A stretch of DNA of 64,000 nt from Rufibacter sp. LB8 (GTDB lineage: Bacteria > Bacteroidota > Bacteroidia > Cytophagales > Hymenobacteraceae). The DNA lies in NCBI RefSeq assembly GCF_014876185.1, contig NZ_JADALJ010000001.1:4093001-4157000 (forward strand), read 5' to 3'. Shown piece by piece: positions 22,826 to 31,311 of this stretch. Position numbers and translations under genes: made by a program. Each line of letters starts with the position of its first letter. Position 1 is the stretch's first letter. The notes under the pieces were generated by a model. It had not been told where the DNA came from. It made no database searches and was given only the letters and a program-made list of their open reading frames with translations.

Positions 22826-23650
22826 TTAGGAACTCTTCTCAATCACTTGCAACGGCCTACTGACCATGGGTTGTGTGATGGAGGGTTGAGGAGTCGCGGC
22901 TGGTGCCTTGCTTAGGTTCAATTCCCACAGTTTGGCATATTTTACCACCGGATAAAAAGAAGAAAGAAAAGCCCACAAAAAACCGGGCACGCCGTTTCTG
23001 AAGCAGCCTTTGATAAAATACACTTTAAAGAAGGTGACCGGGCATTTGAGCACCACATGCGCGAAGCTGATTTTGCGACCGCCCTCATGCATGCTCTGTG
23101 CCGCCAGGCTGGTGTACTTGTTAAATTTCACAAAGAACTCATGCAGGTCACGGTAACTGTGGTGGAGCATTTCGCCGCGCAGTTTGCCAATGGAGCCGGT
23201 AAGCCTGACTTTCTCATGCACGGGGGCATCATCAAAATTACCGAACCGCTTGTTGAAAAACCGGAGGAACCGCTTGCTGGCCTCTGAGTTCAGGCGGGTG
23301 CCTAAAAAGATAAGCGGAATGCTGACATAATAACCCGCATGCTTGCTTTCATTTTGCTGTAAGATAGCCTGAATCTCCTGCCTAAGCTGGTCGGTCACTA
23401 TTTCATCTGAGTCAACAGAAAGCACCCAGTCATGCTGGGCCTGGTCCACGGCAAATTTCTTCTGGTTACCGTAGCGGTCAAAGGGGCGGTGCACTACCCG
23501 GCACTGGTAGTGGGCGCAGATGGCCAGCGTGTTATCAGAACTGCCGGAGTCAACCACCACTATCTCATCACACCAAGATAAGGCCTGCAGCGTAGCATCC
23601 AGCCGCTGGGCTGCGTTGAGGGTAATTAAAACGGCACTGATTTTCTGCAT
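22826..23650 (-). CDS. Family 2 glycosyltransferase (WaaE/KdtX-like)
   Basis: The 274-residue product has ISAVLITLNAAQRL (4-17), IVVVDSGSSDNT (30-41), the segment FDRYGNQKKFAVDQA and WVLSVDSDE (75-83), a set typical of WaaE/KdtX-type GT2 enzymes that add hexoses to the lipopolysaccharide core. A hydrophobic stretch near residues 205-240 may bind the membrane. It is the first gene of the minus-strand glycan operon, whose promoter is probably in 23651-23868. The exact reaction is unknown. Confidence 0.87.
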   Translation of the reverse strand: MQKISAVLITLNAAQRLDATLQALSWCDEIVVVDSGSSDNTLAICAHYQCRVVHRPFDRYGNQKKFAVDQAQHDWVLSVDSDEIVTDQLRQEIQAILQQNESKHAGYYVSIPLIFLGTRLNSEASKRFLRFFNKRFGNFDDAPVHEKVRLTGSIGKLRGEMLHHSYRDLHEFFVKFNKYTSLAAQSMHEGGRKISFAHVVLKCPVTFFKVYFIKGCFRNGVPGFLWAFLSSFYPVVKYAKLWELNLSKAPAATPQPSITQPMVSRPLQVIEKSS

Positions 23651-23813
23651 AAACTACGCTGGAGGAAATTCTTTGTACTTAGCTGAAACTCTGCTCAGCA
23701 CAGAGAGTTAGGGCAGGTATTGTTTGGTAAACGCGAAAGAAAAAAGCATCTTCCGGAAGGCTAACGTAAACATCTGCTCAAATATTCGTATGCACCTATG
23801 TATATTTAATTTC

Positions 23814-23821
23814 TATATTTG
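23814..23821 (+). promoter_or_regulatory. Possible -7 box of the sigma-factor gene
   Basis: TATATTTG matches the Bacteroidota -7 consensus TAnnTTTG, 47 bases before the start codon at 23869. No TTG is present at the expected upstream distance. Confidence 0.45.
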
Positions 23822-23868
23822 CGTATAGGTACCTTTATCATAGCTGTAAAAGTACAAAATTAAGTCAA

Positions 23869-24465
23869 ATGAGCGAACAGAGAGGGAAATCAATGAGCAA
23901 AGAGGAAAAAGATGCCCGTTTTGAGGCTGAACTGATGCCTGTCATCTCCCCGCTCTACAACTTCGCGTTTCGTCTCACCCTAGACGAAGATGACGCCAAC
24001 GACCTGGTACAGGAGACCTATCTCAAGGCATACCGGTTTTTTGATTATTTTGAGCCCGGAACTAATGCCAAGGCGTGGCTGTTCCGCATCCTGAAGAACT
24101 CGTTCATTAACGACTTCCGGAAGAAGAGCAAGCAACCGGCCAAAGTTGACTACTCTGAGGTAGAGGGGTATTATAATTCTGAAGATGTAGACGCCGAGGG
24201 AGACAGCTCCGGGGGCACTACAGACCTGCGCATGGAAAGCGTGCAGGACCTCATTGGAGATGAAGTAGCCAGCGCCTTGAACTCATTACCGGTAGATTTT
24301 AGGACCGTGATCATTCTTTGCGACCTGGAGGGTTTCACGTATGAAGAAATGGCCAAAATTCTGGATATTCCCATTGGAACCGTCCGGAGCCGCCTGCACC
24401 GGGCACGCCATTTCTTAAAGGAGAAACTGGAGAAATATGCTAAATCAATGGGGTACAACAGCTAA
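23869..24465 (+). CDS. ECF-type RNA polymerase sigma factor
   Basis: The 198-residue product has sigma region 2 (about residues 28-92: YNFAFRLTLDEDDANDLVQETYLKAYR, with the -10 element helix) and region 4 (about 140-192: LPVDFRTVIILCDLEGFTYEEMAKILDIPIGTVRSRLHRAR), joined by an acidic linker. It has no region 1 or 3, as usual for extracytoplasmic-function sigma factors. A small cysteine-containing protein follows after 16 bases and is its probable anti-sigma factor. This pair is widely conserved in Bacteroidota. The stimulus cannot be told from sequence. A second in-frame ATG (residue 9) is a possible start. Confidence 0.93.
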   Translation: MSEQRGKSMSKEEKDARFEAELMPVISPLYNFAFRLTLDEDDANDLVQETYLKAYRFFDYFEPGTNAKAWLFRILKNSFINDFRKKSKQPAKVDYSEVEGYYNSEDVDAEGDSSGGTTDLRMESVQDLIGDEVASALNSLPVDFRTVIILCDLEGFTYEEMAKILDIPIGTVRSRLHRARHFLKEKLEKYAKSMGYNS

Positions 24466-24481
24466 ATAGATAAAATATACA

Positions 24482-24769
24482 ATGGCAGCACACATGACAC
24501 AAGAATTAGAGGGCGGCCCTTCTGAGAAGGAAAGCCAGGAGCCAGACTGTGAGAAAGTGGTAGGCGTGTTTGAGAAATGGTTAGAGGGGAAAGCCACCCA
24601 GGAAGACGAACAGTATCTGGCCGCCCGTGCCGATGAGTGCTCGCCGTGCTTTGAGAACCTTGACCAGCAGCAAGTCTTCGTGAAATTCCTCAATGAAGCG
24701 CTTCGCAGACCCGGTACGCCAGCCTCTCTGGTAGATACCATCAAATCAAAGATCCACCAATCCGCTTAG
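24482..24769 (+). CDS. Probable anti-sigma factor, short
   Basis: The 95-residue product lacks a membrane segment and carries CEKVV near residue 23 and ECSPCF near residue 53. Short anti-sigma factors of this kind bind zinc through His-x3-Cys-x2-Cys; here the CxxC is present but the position four before the first Cys is Arg, so the usual His is absent. The gene lies right behind the ECF sigma gene, so it most likely holds that factor inactive. Loss of the His might weaken zinc binding. The assignment rests on position and the CxxC pattern. Confidence 0.75.
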   Translation: MAAHMTQELEGGPSEKESQEPDCEKVVGVFEKWLEGKATQEDEQYLAARADECSPCFENLDQQQVFVKFLNEALRRPGTPASLVDTIKSKIHQSA

Positions 24770-24792
24770 TCCGCTAGGCTTCCCTACCCAGG

Positions 24793-25377
24793 ATGCAAGG
24801 TAAAATCATTATTTTTTCGGCCCCGTCTGGCGCCGGCAAGACTACAATTGTACGCCATTTAGTAAATCTACTCCCTGAACTTAGTTTCTCCATCTCCGCC
24901 TGCACCCGCGACCGCCGTGGCCGCAGTGAGGTGAACGGAAAAGACTATTACTTCATCACCCCAGAAGATTTCCATGACAAGATCAGCAATGACGAGTTTG
25001 TGGAATGGGAAGAGGTGTATGAAGGAGCTTTTTACGGAACACTCAAGTCTGAGATTGAACGCATCTGGGCCTCAGGAAAGCACGCCATCTTAGACGTGGA
25101 CGTGAAGGGCGGCCTGAGCGTGAAAAACTTCTACAAAGACCGCGCCCTGGCCGTTTTTGTGAAACCACCTTCCATTGAGGAACTCTCCAAGCGTTTAGTG
25201 GCCCGTAACACAGATTCGGCGTCCAGCATTTCCAGCCGTATTTTCAAGGCAAAGTTTGAACTTACCTTTGAAGACCAGTTTGACGAGGTGATTGTGAATG
25301 AGAACCTGGAAGAGGCCTTCGCCAAAGCCGAGAAGCTGGTGCGTAATTTCATTTTCCAGGGGCCAGATTCAGTGTAA
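24793..25377 (+). CDS. gmk: Guanylate kinase
   Basis: The 194-residue enzyme phosphorylates GMP to GDP with ATP. The P-loop SAPSGAGKTT is at residues 9-18, followed by the GMP-binding segments SISACTRDRRGRSEVNGKDYYF and EWEEVYEGAFYGT, and DVDVKGG in the core. Length is normal. It starts 23 bases after the anti-sigma gene and ends three bases before nadD, so it is probably part of one operon with both. Confidence 0.97.
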   Translation: MQGKIIIFSAPSGAGKTTIVRHLVNLLPELSFSISACTRDRRGRSEVNGKDYYFITPEDFHDKISNDEFVEWEEVYEGAFYGTLKSEIERIWASGKHAILDVDVKGGLSVKNFYKDRALAVFVKPPSIEELSKRLVARNTDSASSISSRIFKAKFELTFEDQFDEVIVNENLEEAFAKAEKLVRNFIFQGPDSV

Positions 25378-25380
25378 GGT

Positions 25381-25965
25381 ATGCGGGTGGGTCTGCTTTT
25401 TGGGTCGTTCAACCCCATTCACATTGGGCATTTAATTCTGGCCAACTACATGGCGGCCAACACCAACCTGGACACCGTCTGGCTGGTGGTGAGCCCGCAG
25501 AACCCGTTCAAGCCCAGCAACAGTCTGCTCCATGAGTTTGACCGCCTGCACATGGTGCGCCTAGCCATTGAAGACAACCCAGACCTGGGCGTGACGGACA
25601 CTGAGTTCAGAATGCCCAAACCCAGCTACACCATAGACACGCTCGCGTACCTCAAGGAGAAGTACCCCACGTACCAGTTTTCCCTGATCATGGGCGAGGA
25701 CAATCTGCTCACGTTCCACAAATGGAAAAACCATGAGCAGATTCTGGCCGACCATAACCTGTTGGTGTATCCGCGAAAGAGTTCTGCGCAGCCAATTCCA
25801 GCAAACCTACAGGAGCATCCCAGAATCACCTTGGTGCCCGCGCCTTTGCTGGATATCTCGGCCACGTTTATAAGGCAGTGTCTCAAGGAAGGGAAATCTA
25901 CCCGGTATCTGTTGCCGGAGTCCGTGGAAACCTACATCAAATCCAAGAAACTATATCATTCCTGA
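25381..25965 (+). CDS. nadD: Nicotinate-nucleotide adenylyltransferase
   Basis: The 194-residue enzyme joins nicotinate mononucleotide and ATP to deamido-NAD in NAD synthesis. The nucleotidyltransferase motif GSFNPIHIGH is at residues 8-17 (HxGH at 14-17), with the second motif ISATFIRQCL near residue 160. It follows gmk by three bases, so the two are translated from one transcript. A perfect hairpin terminator (25984-26025) lies 18 bases after the stop. Confidence 0.96.
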   Translation: MRVGLLFGSFNPIHIGHLILANYMAANTNLDTVWLVVSPQNPFKPSNSLLHEFDRLHMVRLAIEDNPDLGVTDTEFRMPKPSYTIDTLAYLKEKYPTYQFSLIMGEDNLLTFHKWKNHEQILADHNLLVYPRKSSAQPIPANLQEHPRITLVPAPLLDISATFIRQCLKEGKSTRYLLPESVETYIKSKKLYHS

Positions 25966-25983
25966 CCGGAACGAAAGCTTTTA

Positions 25984-26025
25984 AAACAGGAACGGCTGCC
26001 TTTGCAAAGGCAGCCGTTCCTGTTT
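25984..26025. terminator. Perfect bidirectional terminator hairpin
   Basis: AAACAGGAACGGCTGCCTTT is mirrored exactly around GC, giving a 42-base perfect palindrome with A- and T-runs at its ends. It lies between the convergent nadD and frr genes and can serve both. Apart from its loop it is nearly the same as the terminator at 6251-6300. Confidence 0.9.
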
Positions 26026-26059
26026 CTGGGCTCCATTCTGGAAATGAGAGCCAAACCAG
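26020..26059. repeat. 40-bp palindrome family, copy 11
   Basis: CTGTTTCTGGGCTCCATTC and GAAATGAGAGCCAAACCAG are diverged arms. It begins inside the right arm of the terminator at 25984-26025, as copy 5 does at its terminator. Confidence 0.7.
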
Positions 26060-26066
26060 ACACAAA

Positions 26067-26630
26067 TTAGATGGTCATGATCTCCGCTTCTTTCTTGGTC
26101 AGGAGCTCGTCTAGTTTTACAATGTAGGCATCTGTGAGTTTCTGCACTTTGGCTTCGCCATCTTTCACGGCGTCTTCAGAAGTGCCTTCTTTCTGTAGCT
26201 TGCGCAGAGATTCGTTCACGTCTTTTCTGATGTTGCGCACTCTGATTTTGCCGCTCTCGGTTTCGTTTTTGGCTTGCTTCACCAGGTCACGGCGGCGCTC
26301 CTCAGTAAGGGCCGGAATGTTCAGACGGACGCCGTCGGCTTCCATGTTGGGGGCTAGACCCAGGTCAGAGTTCTTAATGGCTTTGCCAATCTCAGACACC
26401 ATGGCTTTTTCCCAGGGCTTAATCATGAGCGTGCGCGCGTCTGGCGTGCTCACATTGGCTACCTGTGAGATGGGCGTGGGCGTGCCGTAGTAATCTACCT
26501 TAAGGTCTTCTACCATGGCAGGCGAGGCCTTGCCGGCTCTGATCTTGGTTAATTCCACGCTGGTGTGCTGCACCGACTTCTGCATGGATTCCTCGGCTTC
26601 GCTCAAATAAAAGTTGATTTCTTCGGTCAT
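26067..26630 (-). CDS. frr: Ribosome recycling factor
   Basis: The 187-residue protein, with EF-G, splits the ribosome after translation ends. The family pattern is clear: LTKIRAGKASPAMVEDLKVDYYG in domain I, the domain II beta section (residues about 40-100: PISQVANVSTPDARTLMIKPWE), and the long C-terminal helices beginning EERRRDLVKQAK. Length is normal. It lies downstream of pyrH on the same strand, the usual bacterial order pyrH-frr. Confidence 0.97.
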   Translation of the reverse strand: MTEEINFYLSEAEESMQKSVQHTSVELTKIRAGKASPAMVEDLKVDYYGTPTPISQVANVSTPDARTLMIKPWEKAMVSEIGKAIKNSDLGLAPNMEADGVRLNIPALTEERRRDLVKQAKNETESGKIRVRNIRKDVNESLRKLQKEGTSEDAVKDGEAKVQKLTDAYIVKLDELLTKKEAEIMTI

Positions 26631-26777
26631 TGGGTTCTCTGGTTAGAAAGATAAAACCTGGCTGCCCAGGCCATACAGCCATAAGGCGATGCTAATTTCT
26701 GATATTATTCTTTAAATTCCACACGGTGGGCAACAGTTGCCTTTAAAAGCCAGCCTTTTGCCAAGTGGTACGTTGGT

Positions 26778-26823
26778 TTTCCGTTTTTGGCTCCGTTTTC
26801 AGAAATGAGCCCTAAAACGGAAA
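26778..26823. repeat. 40-bp palindrome family, copy 12
   Basis: TTTCCGTTTTTGGCTCCG and GAGCCCTAAAACGGAAA are the outer parts of the arms, with some inner mismatches. It lies between pyrH and frr, inside a presumed operon. Confidence 0.8.
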
Positions 26824-26873
26824 GTTCCTGGTCTTACACTCCAATAAAAACGTCTGCCAACCGAATTCCTTGT

Positions 26874-27581
26874 TTACATGGAAACCATAGTGCCCACTTT
26901 CTCGCCGTTAATGAGGCGGGCCAGGTTGCCGCGCTGGTTAATGTCAAACACCAATATGGGCAGGTTGTTTTCCTTGCAAAGGGTAAAGGCGGTCATGTCC
27001 ATCACGTTCAGGCCTTTGTTGAAGACTTCCTCAAACGTGATGTCATCATATTTCACGGCGTTGGGGTCTTTCTCTGGGTCTGCGGTGTAAATGCCGTCTA
27101 CGCGGGTGCCTTTCAAGACCACATCGGCCTCAATCTCAATGGCTCTCAGAGAAGCGGCAGAATCTGTGGTGAAATACGGGCTCCCGATGCCAGCCCCAAA
27201 AATCACCACGCGGCCTTTCTCCAGGTGGCGCAGCGCGCGGCGGCGGATGTACGGCTCACACACCTGCTGAATGTTAATGCCCGAAAGCAAACGGGTGTAC
27301 ACGCCGGCTTTCTCCAGCGCGCTCTGCAGCGCCATGCTGTTGATCACGGTGGCCAGCATGCCCATGTAGTCGCCCTGCACGCGGTCTAACCCTACAGACT
27401 CGGCCTGCACGCCCCTGAAAATATTGCCGCCGCCAATCACCACGGCCACTTGGGCGCCCAGGTCAATGGCAGACTTTATTTCCTGGGCGTATTGCACCAG
27501 CATGTTGGTATCAATGCCATACTGCTGCTCGCCCATCAAGGACTCTCCGCTGAGCTTCAATAGAATTCGTTTGAATCGCAT
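26874..27581 (-). CDS. pyrH: UMP kinase
   Basis: The 235-residue enzyme phosphorylates UMP to UDP in pyrimidine synthesis. It shows the bacterial UMP kinase pattern of the amino-acid kinase fold: LKLSGESL at residues 8-15, IGGGNIFRG at about 50, GTGxPYFTTD-like block [19 protein letters not shown], and [18 protein letters not shown]. It is a hexameric enzyme unlike eukaryotic UMP kinases. It is followed by frr about 240 bases later, with copy 12 of the palindrome in the gap. Confidence 0.97.
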   Translation of the reverse strand: MRFKRILLKLSGESLMGEQQYGIDTNMLVQYAQEIKSAIDLGAQVAVVIGGGNIFRGVQAESVGLDRVQGDYMGMLATVINSMALQSALEKAGVYTRLLSGINIQQVCEPYIRRRALRHLEKGRVVIFGAGIGSPYFTTDSAASLRAIEIEADVVLKGTRVDGIYTADPEKDPNAVKYDDITFEEVFNKGLNVMDMTAFTLCKENNLPILVFDINQRGNLARLINGEKVGTMVSM

Positions 27582-27621
27582 GCTATTTATTATAATATAG
27601 TAAGTGAGTAATGCGTAAATA

Positions 27622-27659
27622 CGTTTTCGGGCTCATTTCTGAAAATGAGCCCGAAAACG
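27622..27659. repeat. 40-bp palindrome family, copy 13
   Basis: CGTTTTCGGGCTCATTT and its exact complement flank the centre CTGA. It lies between the biotin carrier gene (ending at 27668) and pyrH; A/T-runs follow toward 27670. Confidence 0.93.
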
Positions 27660-27667
27660 GAAATTTT

Positions 27668-28165
27668 TTAGAAGACAATCAATACCTGGTTTTTCTCAAC
27701 GTTCTGTTTCACGTTCACCTTTACGGCACTCACCACGCCGTCACCGGGCGACTTGATGATGTTCTCCATTTTCATGGCTTCCAGAATAAGAACGGGGTCG
27801 CCTTTTTTTACTTCCTGCCCGGGCTGCACTTTAATATCTAAGATAAGGCCGGGCATGGGCGCTTTGATGTCGTTGATCTTCTGTACCAGCGCCTCACCCA
27901 TGCCCAAGCTCTCCAGCAGCAGGTCCATGCGGTCCTGCACCTGCAGGGTGTGCACGTTGCCGTTGATTTTGATTCTGAGCGTTTTGGGGGCGGCGGGGTC
28001 TTGTTCCAGCAGTTCGGCGGTATAGGATTTGCCGTCCTTTAGAATATGGAACGAGGTGGCGTTTAAGGGAAGCAGATCCCAGGTAAAGGGGGTGCCGTTG
28101 AGAAGGATCTGGTTTTTCTCCATCTCCACTTGCCACGTTTGCGTAGCTGATTTTACCTGTAGCAT
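27668..28165 (-). CDS. Biotin carboxyl carrier protein / biotin-lipoyl attachment protein
   Basis: The 165-residue product ends in a biotinyl domain (about residues 98-165) with the canonical EAMKMEN motif; Lys132 is the biotin site. The N-terminal 80 residues form a separate beta-rich part as found in the small biotin-carrier subunits of Bacteroidota acyl-CoA carboxylase complexes (propionyl-CoA or acetyl-CoA). No carboxylase or carboxyltransferase gene is next to it in this window, so the enzyme it serves is unknown. Its start codon is about 80 bases from the divergent M1 peptidase gene. Confidence 0.85.
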   Translation of the reverse strand: MLQVKSATQTWQVEMEKNQILLNGTPFTWDLLPLNATSFHILKDGKSYTAELLEQDPAAPKTLRIKINGNVHTLQVQDRMDLLLESLGMGEALVQKINDIKAPMPGLILDIKVQPGQEVKKGDPVLILEAMKMENIIKSPGDGVVSAVKVNVKQNVEKNQVLIVF

Positions 28166-28247
28166 CTATTGCAGCGTTAAAGTGCGGGTTTGCCGTAGTA
28201 TGAAACTAAATTCACAACTTGAGTCCTCAAAGTTAATAAATCCTTGC

Positions 28248-30782
28248 ATGAATCACATCCTTTCGCGCGCGTTCTTCCTGTTATTAAGTAGCGGTTTGGC
28301 TCTGGGCTGCGCCGTAAAAGCGCCAAGCCCCGTTGCCCCGGTGGCGGCACCTGTACCGGTTACGGTAGATTCTGTGAAATTGCCTGCGCCGCCCACCAAT
28401 AGCAACGGACCCTACCAACCCGCCGCCGAGCGGCTGATGGATTTAGTGCATACCCGGCTGGCGGTTTCCTTTGACTGGACCAAGCAACACGTGCTGGGCG
28501 AAGCCACCTTGACCCTTAAACCGTATTTCTACTCGCAGAACCAACTGGTACTGGACGCCAAAGGCTTTGACATTCATAAAATTGCAATGGTACGCGGCAA
28601 GCAGCAGCAGCAGGCGTTGACGTATGAATATGATCAGGAAAAACTAACCATTTCCCTAGACAAGACCTATACCAGAAAAGACACGTTTCAAGTGTTTATT
28701 TCTTATACGGCCAAGCCGAACGAGTTGAAAGCGAAGGGCAGCGCCGCCATTACCTCAGACAAAGGCCTGTATTTCATCAACCCGTTAGGTACAGAGCCGG
28801 AACTGCCGCGCCAGATTTGGACCCAAGGCGAAACCGAAGCCAACTCGGCCTGGTTTCCCACCATTGACAAGCCCAACGAGCGCATGACCCAGGACATTTT
28901 CATCACCGTGGACAAGAACTTCAAGACGCTTTCCAACGGAATCCTGGTTTCGAGCTCATTTGGGAAACAGGGCCAGAAAACGGACCATTGGCGCATGACC
29001 AAACCGCACGCACCCTACCTGGTGATGCTGGCCATTGGCGAATACACCGTCATCAAAGACAAATGGCGCAACAAGGAAGTAAGTTATTGGGTGGAACCCG
29101 AATATGCCGCCACCGCCAAAGCCACCTTCGGCCGCACGCCGGCCATGCTGGAATTCTTCTCCCAAAAATTGGGCGTTGACTTTCCCTGGGACAAATATGC
29201 GCAGGTAGTAGTCCGGAATTTTGTGTCTGGCGCCATGGAAAACACAACCGCCTCCACGTTTATGGAAGCCTTGCAGCAAGACCGAAGGGAATTGCTGGAC
29301 AAAAACTGGGACCACATCATTGCGCATGAGCTGTTCCACCAGTGGTTCGGGGATTTGGTCACCACCGAGTCCTGGGCGAATTTGCCTTTGAATGAATCCT
29401 TCGCAGATTACTCTGAATATTTGTGGGCAGAGCACCAATACGGGCCAGATGAAGCCGCGCTCACACACAGAGCTGCTTTATTAGAATACCTGGGTGAAGC
29501 CAAAACCAAACAGGAGCCCTTGATCAGGTACCGGCACACAGACCGCGAAGATATGTTTGACAGCCACAGTTACGCTAAAGGCGGGCGCGTGCTGCACATG
29601 CTCCGGAAAGAAGTAGGAGAGGAGGCGTTTTTCGCTTCGTTGCAACTATACTTAAAAACCAATCAGTTTACGGCCGTGGAGATAGACAAGCTGCGGCTGG
29701 CTTTTGAGGAAGTGACCGGCCGGGACCTGAATCCCTTCTTCGACCAATGGTTTTTAACGCCGGGCCATCCGGAACTGCAGGTAAAGCATGCCTTTCAGAA
29801 CCAAACCCTTTCCTTAGAAATCGCCCAAACCCAGGACACGCTTAGAACCACAGTCTATCAAATGCCTGTCACTATTGCTGTTTTAGAAGGAGGGAAATGG
29901 CAGGAAAAACAAGTGATGCTGTCAAAAGCGAAGGAAACGTTCCAGCTGCCGGTTACTGCAGTGCCGCAGGCAGTAGTCATTGACCCCAAGCAAGACCTGT
30001 TGGCGATGATTACCCATAAGAAGACGGAGCAAGAATGGGCGCAACAGTTTTTATTCAGCACGGCCTACGCCGCCAAAGCAGATGCGCTCTTAGCTTTGCA
30101 AGATTCAAAAGATCCCGTTTTAGAAGTCGTACTCCGGAAAGCCATACAGGATTCTTTCTGGAAGGTGCGTGCTTCTGGGCTGGAAGTATTGGTGGCTACC
30201 GTGCACATGCAAAAGCCAGAAGTGCAAAACGAAGTGCAACGCCTGGCAGAGACAGATCAAAACAGTGCCGTGCGGGCCACCGCCATGTATGCCATGAGTA
30301 CCTTATCGGGTTTGCCGGTTTCTATTATAGAGAAAGGACTGCAAGATAGTTCATACCAGGTGGTGAGTGCTTCCATCTTTGCCTACCTGAGAGGGAACCA
30401 TGACCCTGAACGCCTCAAGCCTTTCCTTACCTACAAAAATGCCGAAGTAGTTAATGCGCTGGCGGCCGGCTTAGCCAATTCTCCGCAGAACGAAATCTAT
30501 GATTGGTATCTCTCCCAGGCCCGCCGTTTACGCGGTGGCGACCTGTATTACTTTGTTCAGAGCTTTGGCGCCTACCTTCTGAAAAAAAATATTGACGACC
30601 AGGAGCGAGGGTGGCAGGCGCTGGTAGCCATAGTGGACCGAGAAACCATGGACGTCACCAAACAAGCAGCCTTTCAAATGCTTACCCTCATGGCAGAGAC
30701 CGATGACCGCAAGCAAACCCTCTTAAAATTGGTGGAGAAAGACCCCAAACTGGAGCCCATGCTGCAGGTGCAAATGAATTGA
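28248..30782 (+). CDS. M1 family aminopeptidase lipoprotein
   Basis: The start at 28248 gives a lipoprotein signal (MNHILSRAFFLLL, then SGLALGC); longer frames from 28029 or 28200 overlap the divergent biotin-carrier gene or lack a signal. The 844-residue zinc peptidase removes N-terminal residues from peptides. The exopeptidase motif GAMEN is at residues 328-332, the zinc motif HELFH at 360-364, and the third ligand Glu383 in NESFADY. A HEAT-like helical C-terminal region follows from about residue 590. It should act on the outside of the inner or outer membrane in peptide scavenging. Confidence 0.93.
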   Translation: MNHILSRAFFLLLSSGLALGCAVKAPSPVAPVAAPVPVTVDSVKLPAPPTNSNGPYQPAAERLMDLVHTRLAVSFDWTKQHVLGEATLTLKPYFYSQNQLVLDAKGFDIHKIAMVRGKQQQQALTYEYDQEKLTISLDKTYTRKDTFQVFISYTAKPNELKAKGSAAITSDKGLYFINPLGTEPELPRQIWTQGETEANSAWFPTIDKPNERMTQDIFITVDKNFKTLSNGILVSSSFGKQGQKTDHWRMTKPHAPYLVMLAIGEYTVIKDKWRNKEVSYWVEPEYAATAKATFGRTPAMLEFFSQKLGVDFPWDKYAQVVVRNFVSGAMENTTASTFMEALQQDRRELLDKNWDHIIAHELFHQWFGDLVTTESWANLPLNESFADYSEYLWAEHQYGPDEAALTHRAALLEYLGEAKTKQEPLIRYRHTDREDMFDSHSYAKGGRVLHMLRKEVGEEAFFASLQLYLKTNQFTAVEIDKLRLAFEEVTGRDLNPFFDQWFLTPGHPELQVKHAFQNQTLSLEIAQTQDTLRTTVYQMPVTIAVLEGGKWQEKQVMLSKAKETFQLPVTAVPQAVVIDPKQDLLAMITHKKTEQEWAQQFLFSTAYAAKADALLALQDSKDPVLEVVLRKAIQDSFWKVRASGLEVLVATVHMQKPEVQNEVQRLAETDQNSAVRATAMYAMSTLSGLPVSIIEKGLQDSSYQVVSASIFAYLRGNHDPERLKPFLTYKNAEVVNALAAGLANSPQNEIYDWYLSQARRLRGGDLYYFVQSFGAYLLKKNIDDQERGWQALVAIVDRETMDVTKQAAFQMLTLMAETDDRKQTLLKLVEKDPKLEPMLQVQMN

Positions 30783-30806
30783 CAGAAAAAATATTTGGGG
30801 AAATAT

Positions 30807-30836
30807 TTGACAAGGAGCAAAAAGCCGTTAATTTTG
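30807..30836 (+). promoter_or_regulatory. Promoter of the tRNA-tuf cluster
   Basis: TTG at 30807-30809 is followed after 19 bases by TAATTTTG at 30829-30836, matching the phylum consensus, about 61 bases before tRNA-Tyr. Confidence 0.6.
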
Positions 30837-30897
30837 CATCTCCTTAGAACGAAGACCGCATAGGAAATCGTTTTTAAGGGTTCTTTGAAAGAAGATT

Positions 30898-30980
30898 GGG
30901 GAGATTCCAGAGTGGCCAAATGGGACGGACTGTAACTCCGTTAGCGTAAGCTTTCGAAGGTTCGAATCCTTCTCTCCCCA
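30898..30980 (+). tRNA. tRNA-Tyr (GTA)
   Basis: The acceptor arm GGGGAGA pairs with TCTCCCC, the anticodon loop CTGTAAC gives GTA, there is a long variable arm as usual for bacterial tRNA-Tyr, and the T-loop GGTTCGAATCC is canonical. CCA is not encoded. It heads the same gene order as the E. coli tufB operon. Confidence 0.95.
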
Positions 30981-31054
30981 CATCAACACATGGTCAGAGG
31001 TTGCGGCAAGGTTACAGGTTGCCACGTAAAGACTTCTGATGTACCAGTACACAA

Positions 31055-31127
31055 GCGGGAGTAGCTCAGCTGGTAGAGCGACAGCCTTCCAAGCTGTAGG
31101 TCGCGGGTTCGAACCTCGTCTCCCGCT
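31055..31127 (+). tRNA. tRNA-Gly (TCC)
   Basis: The acceptor GCGGGAG pairs with CTCCCGC, the anticodon loop CTTCCAA gives TCC, and the D- and T-arms (AGCTCAGCTGGTAGAGC, GGGTTCGAACCTC) are canonical. Confidence 0.95.
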
Positions 31128-31173
31128 CATTGAAGATGAGTAAGATGCAGCGGGAGCTGCATCCTTTCATTAT

Positions 31174-31245
31174 GCCGACGTAGCTCAGGGGTAGAGTGCT
31201 TCCTTGGTAAGGAAGAGGTCGTGGGTTCAATTCCCATCGTTGGCT
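31174..31245 (+). tRNA. tRNA-Thr (GGT)
   Basis: The acceptor GCCGACG pairs with CGTTGGC (one G-T pair), the anticodon loop gives GGT within TCCTTGGTAAGGA, and the T-arm GTGGGTTCAATTCCCAT is canonical. It lies 66 bases before tuf. Confidence 0.95.
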
Positions 31246-31311
31246 CAAGCGGTAATATTCTTTTTTTTAACACAATACACCGTTTCACCCAAGAACTAAA
31301 TAATTTCTAAA

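Noticed and set aside
15834-23650. Polysaccharide locus considered as a new natural-product or defence system
   Set aside because: All genes fit known surface-glycan families; there is no nuclease, toxin or unusual enzyme.
28946-28983. Sequence inside the M1 peptidase gene resembling the 40-bp palindrome (TTTCGAGCTCATTTGGGAAA and GGGCCAGAAAACGG)
   Set aside because: The encoded segment (SNGILVSSSFGKQGQKTDHW) has the same length as I recall for other M1 peptidases at this place, so nothing was inserted. The similarity is probably chance.
30828-31248. Minus-strand frames across the tRNA genes
   Set aside because: They are antisense to three clear tRNA genes and have no coding features.
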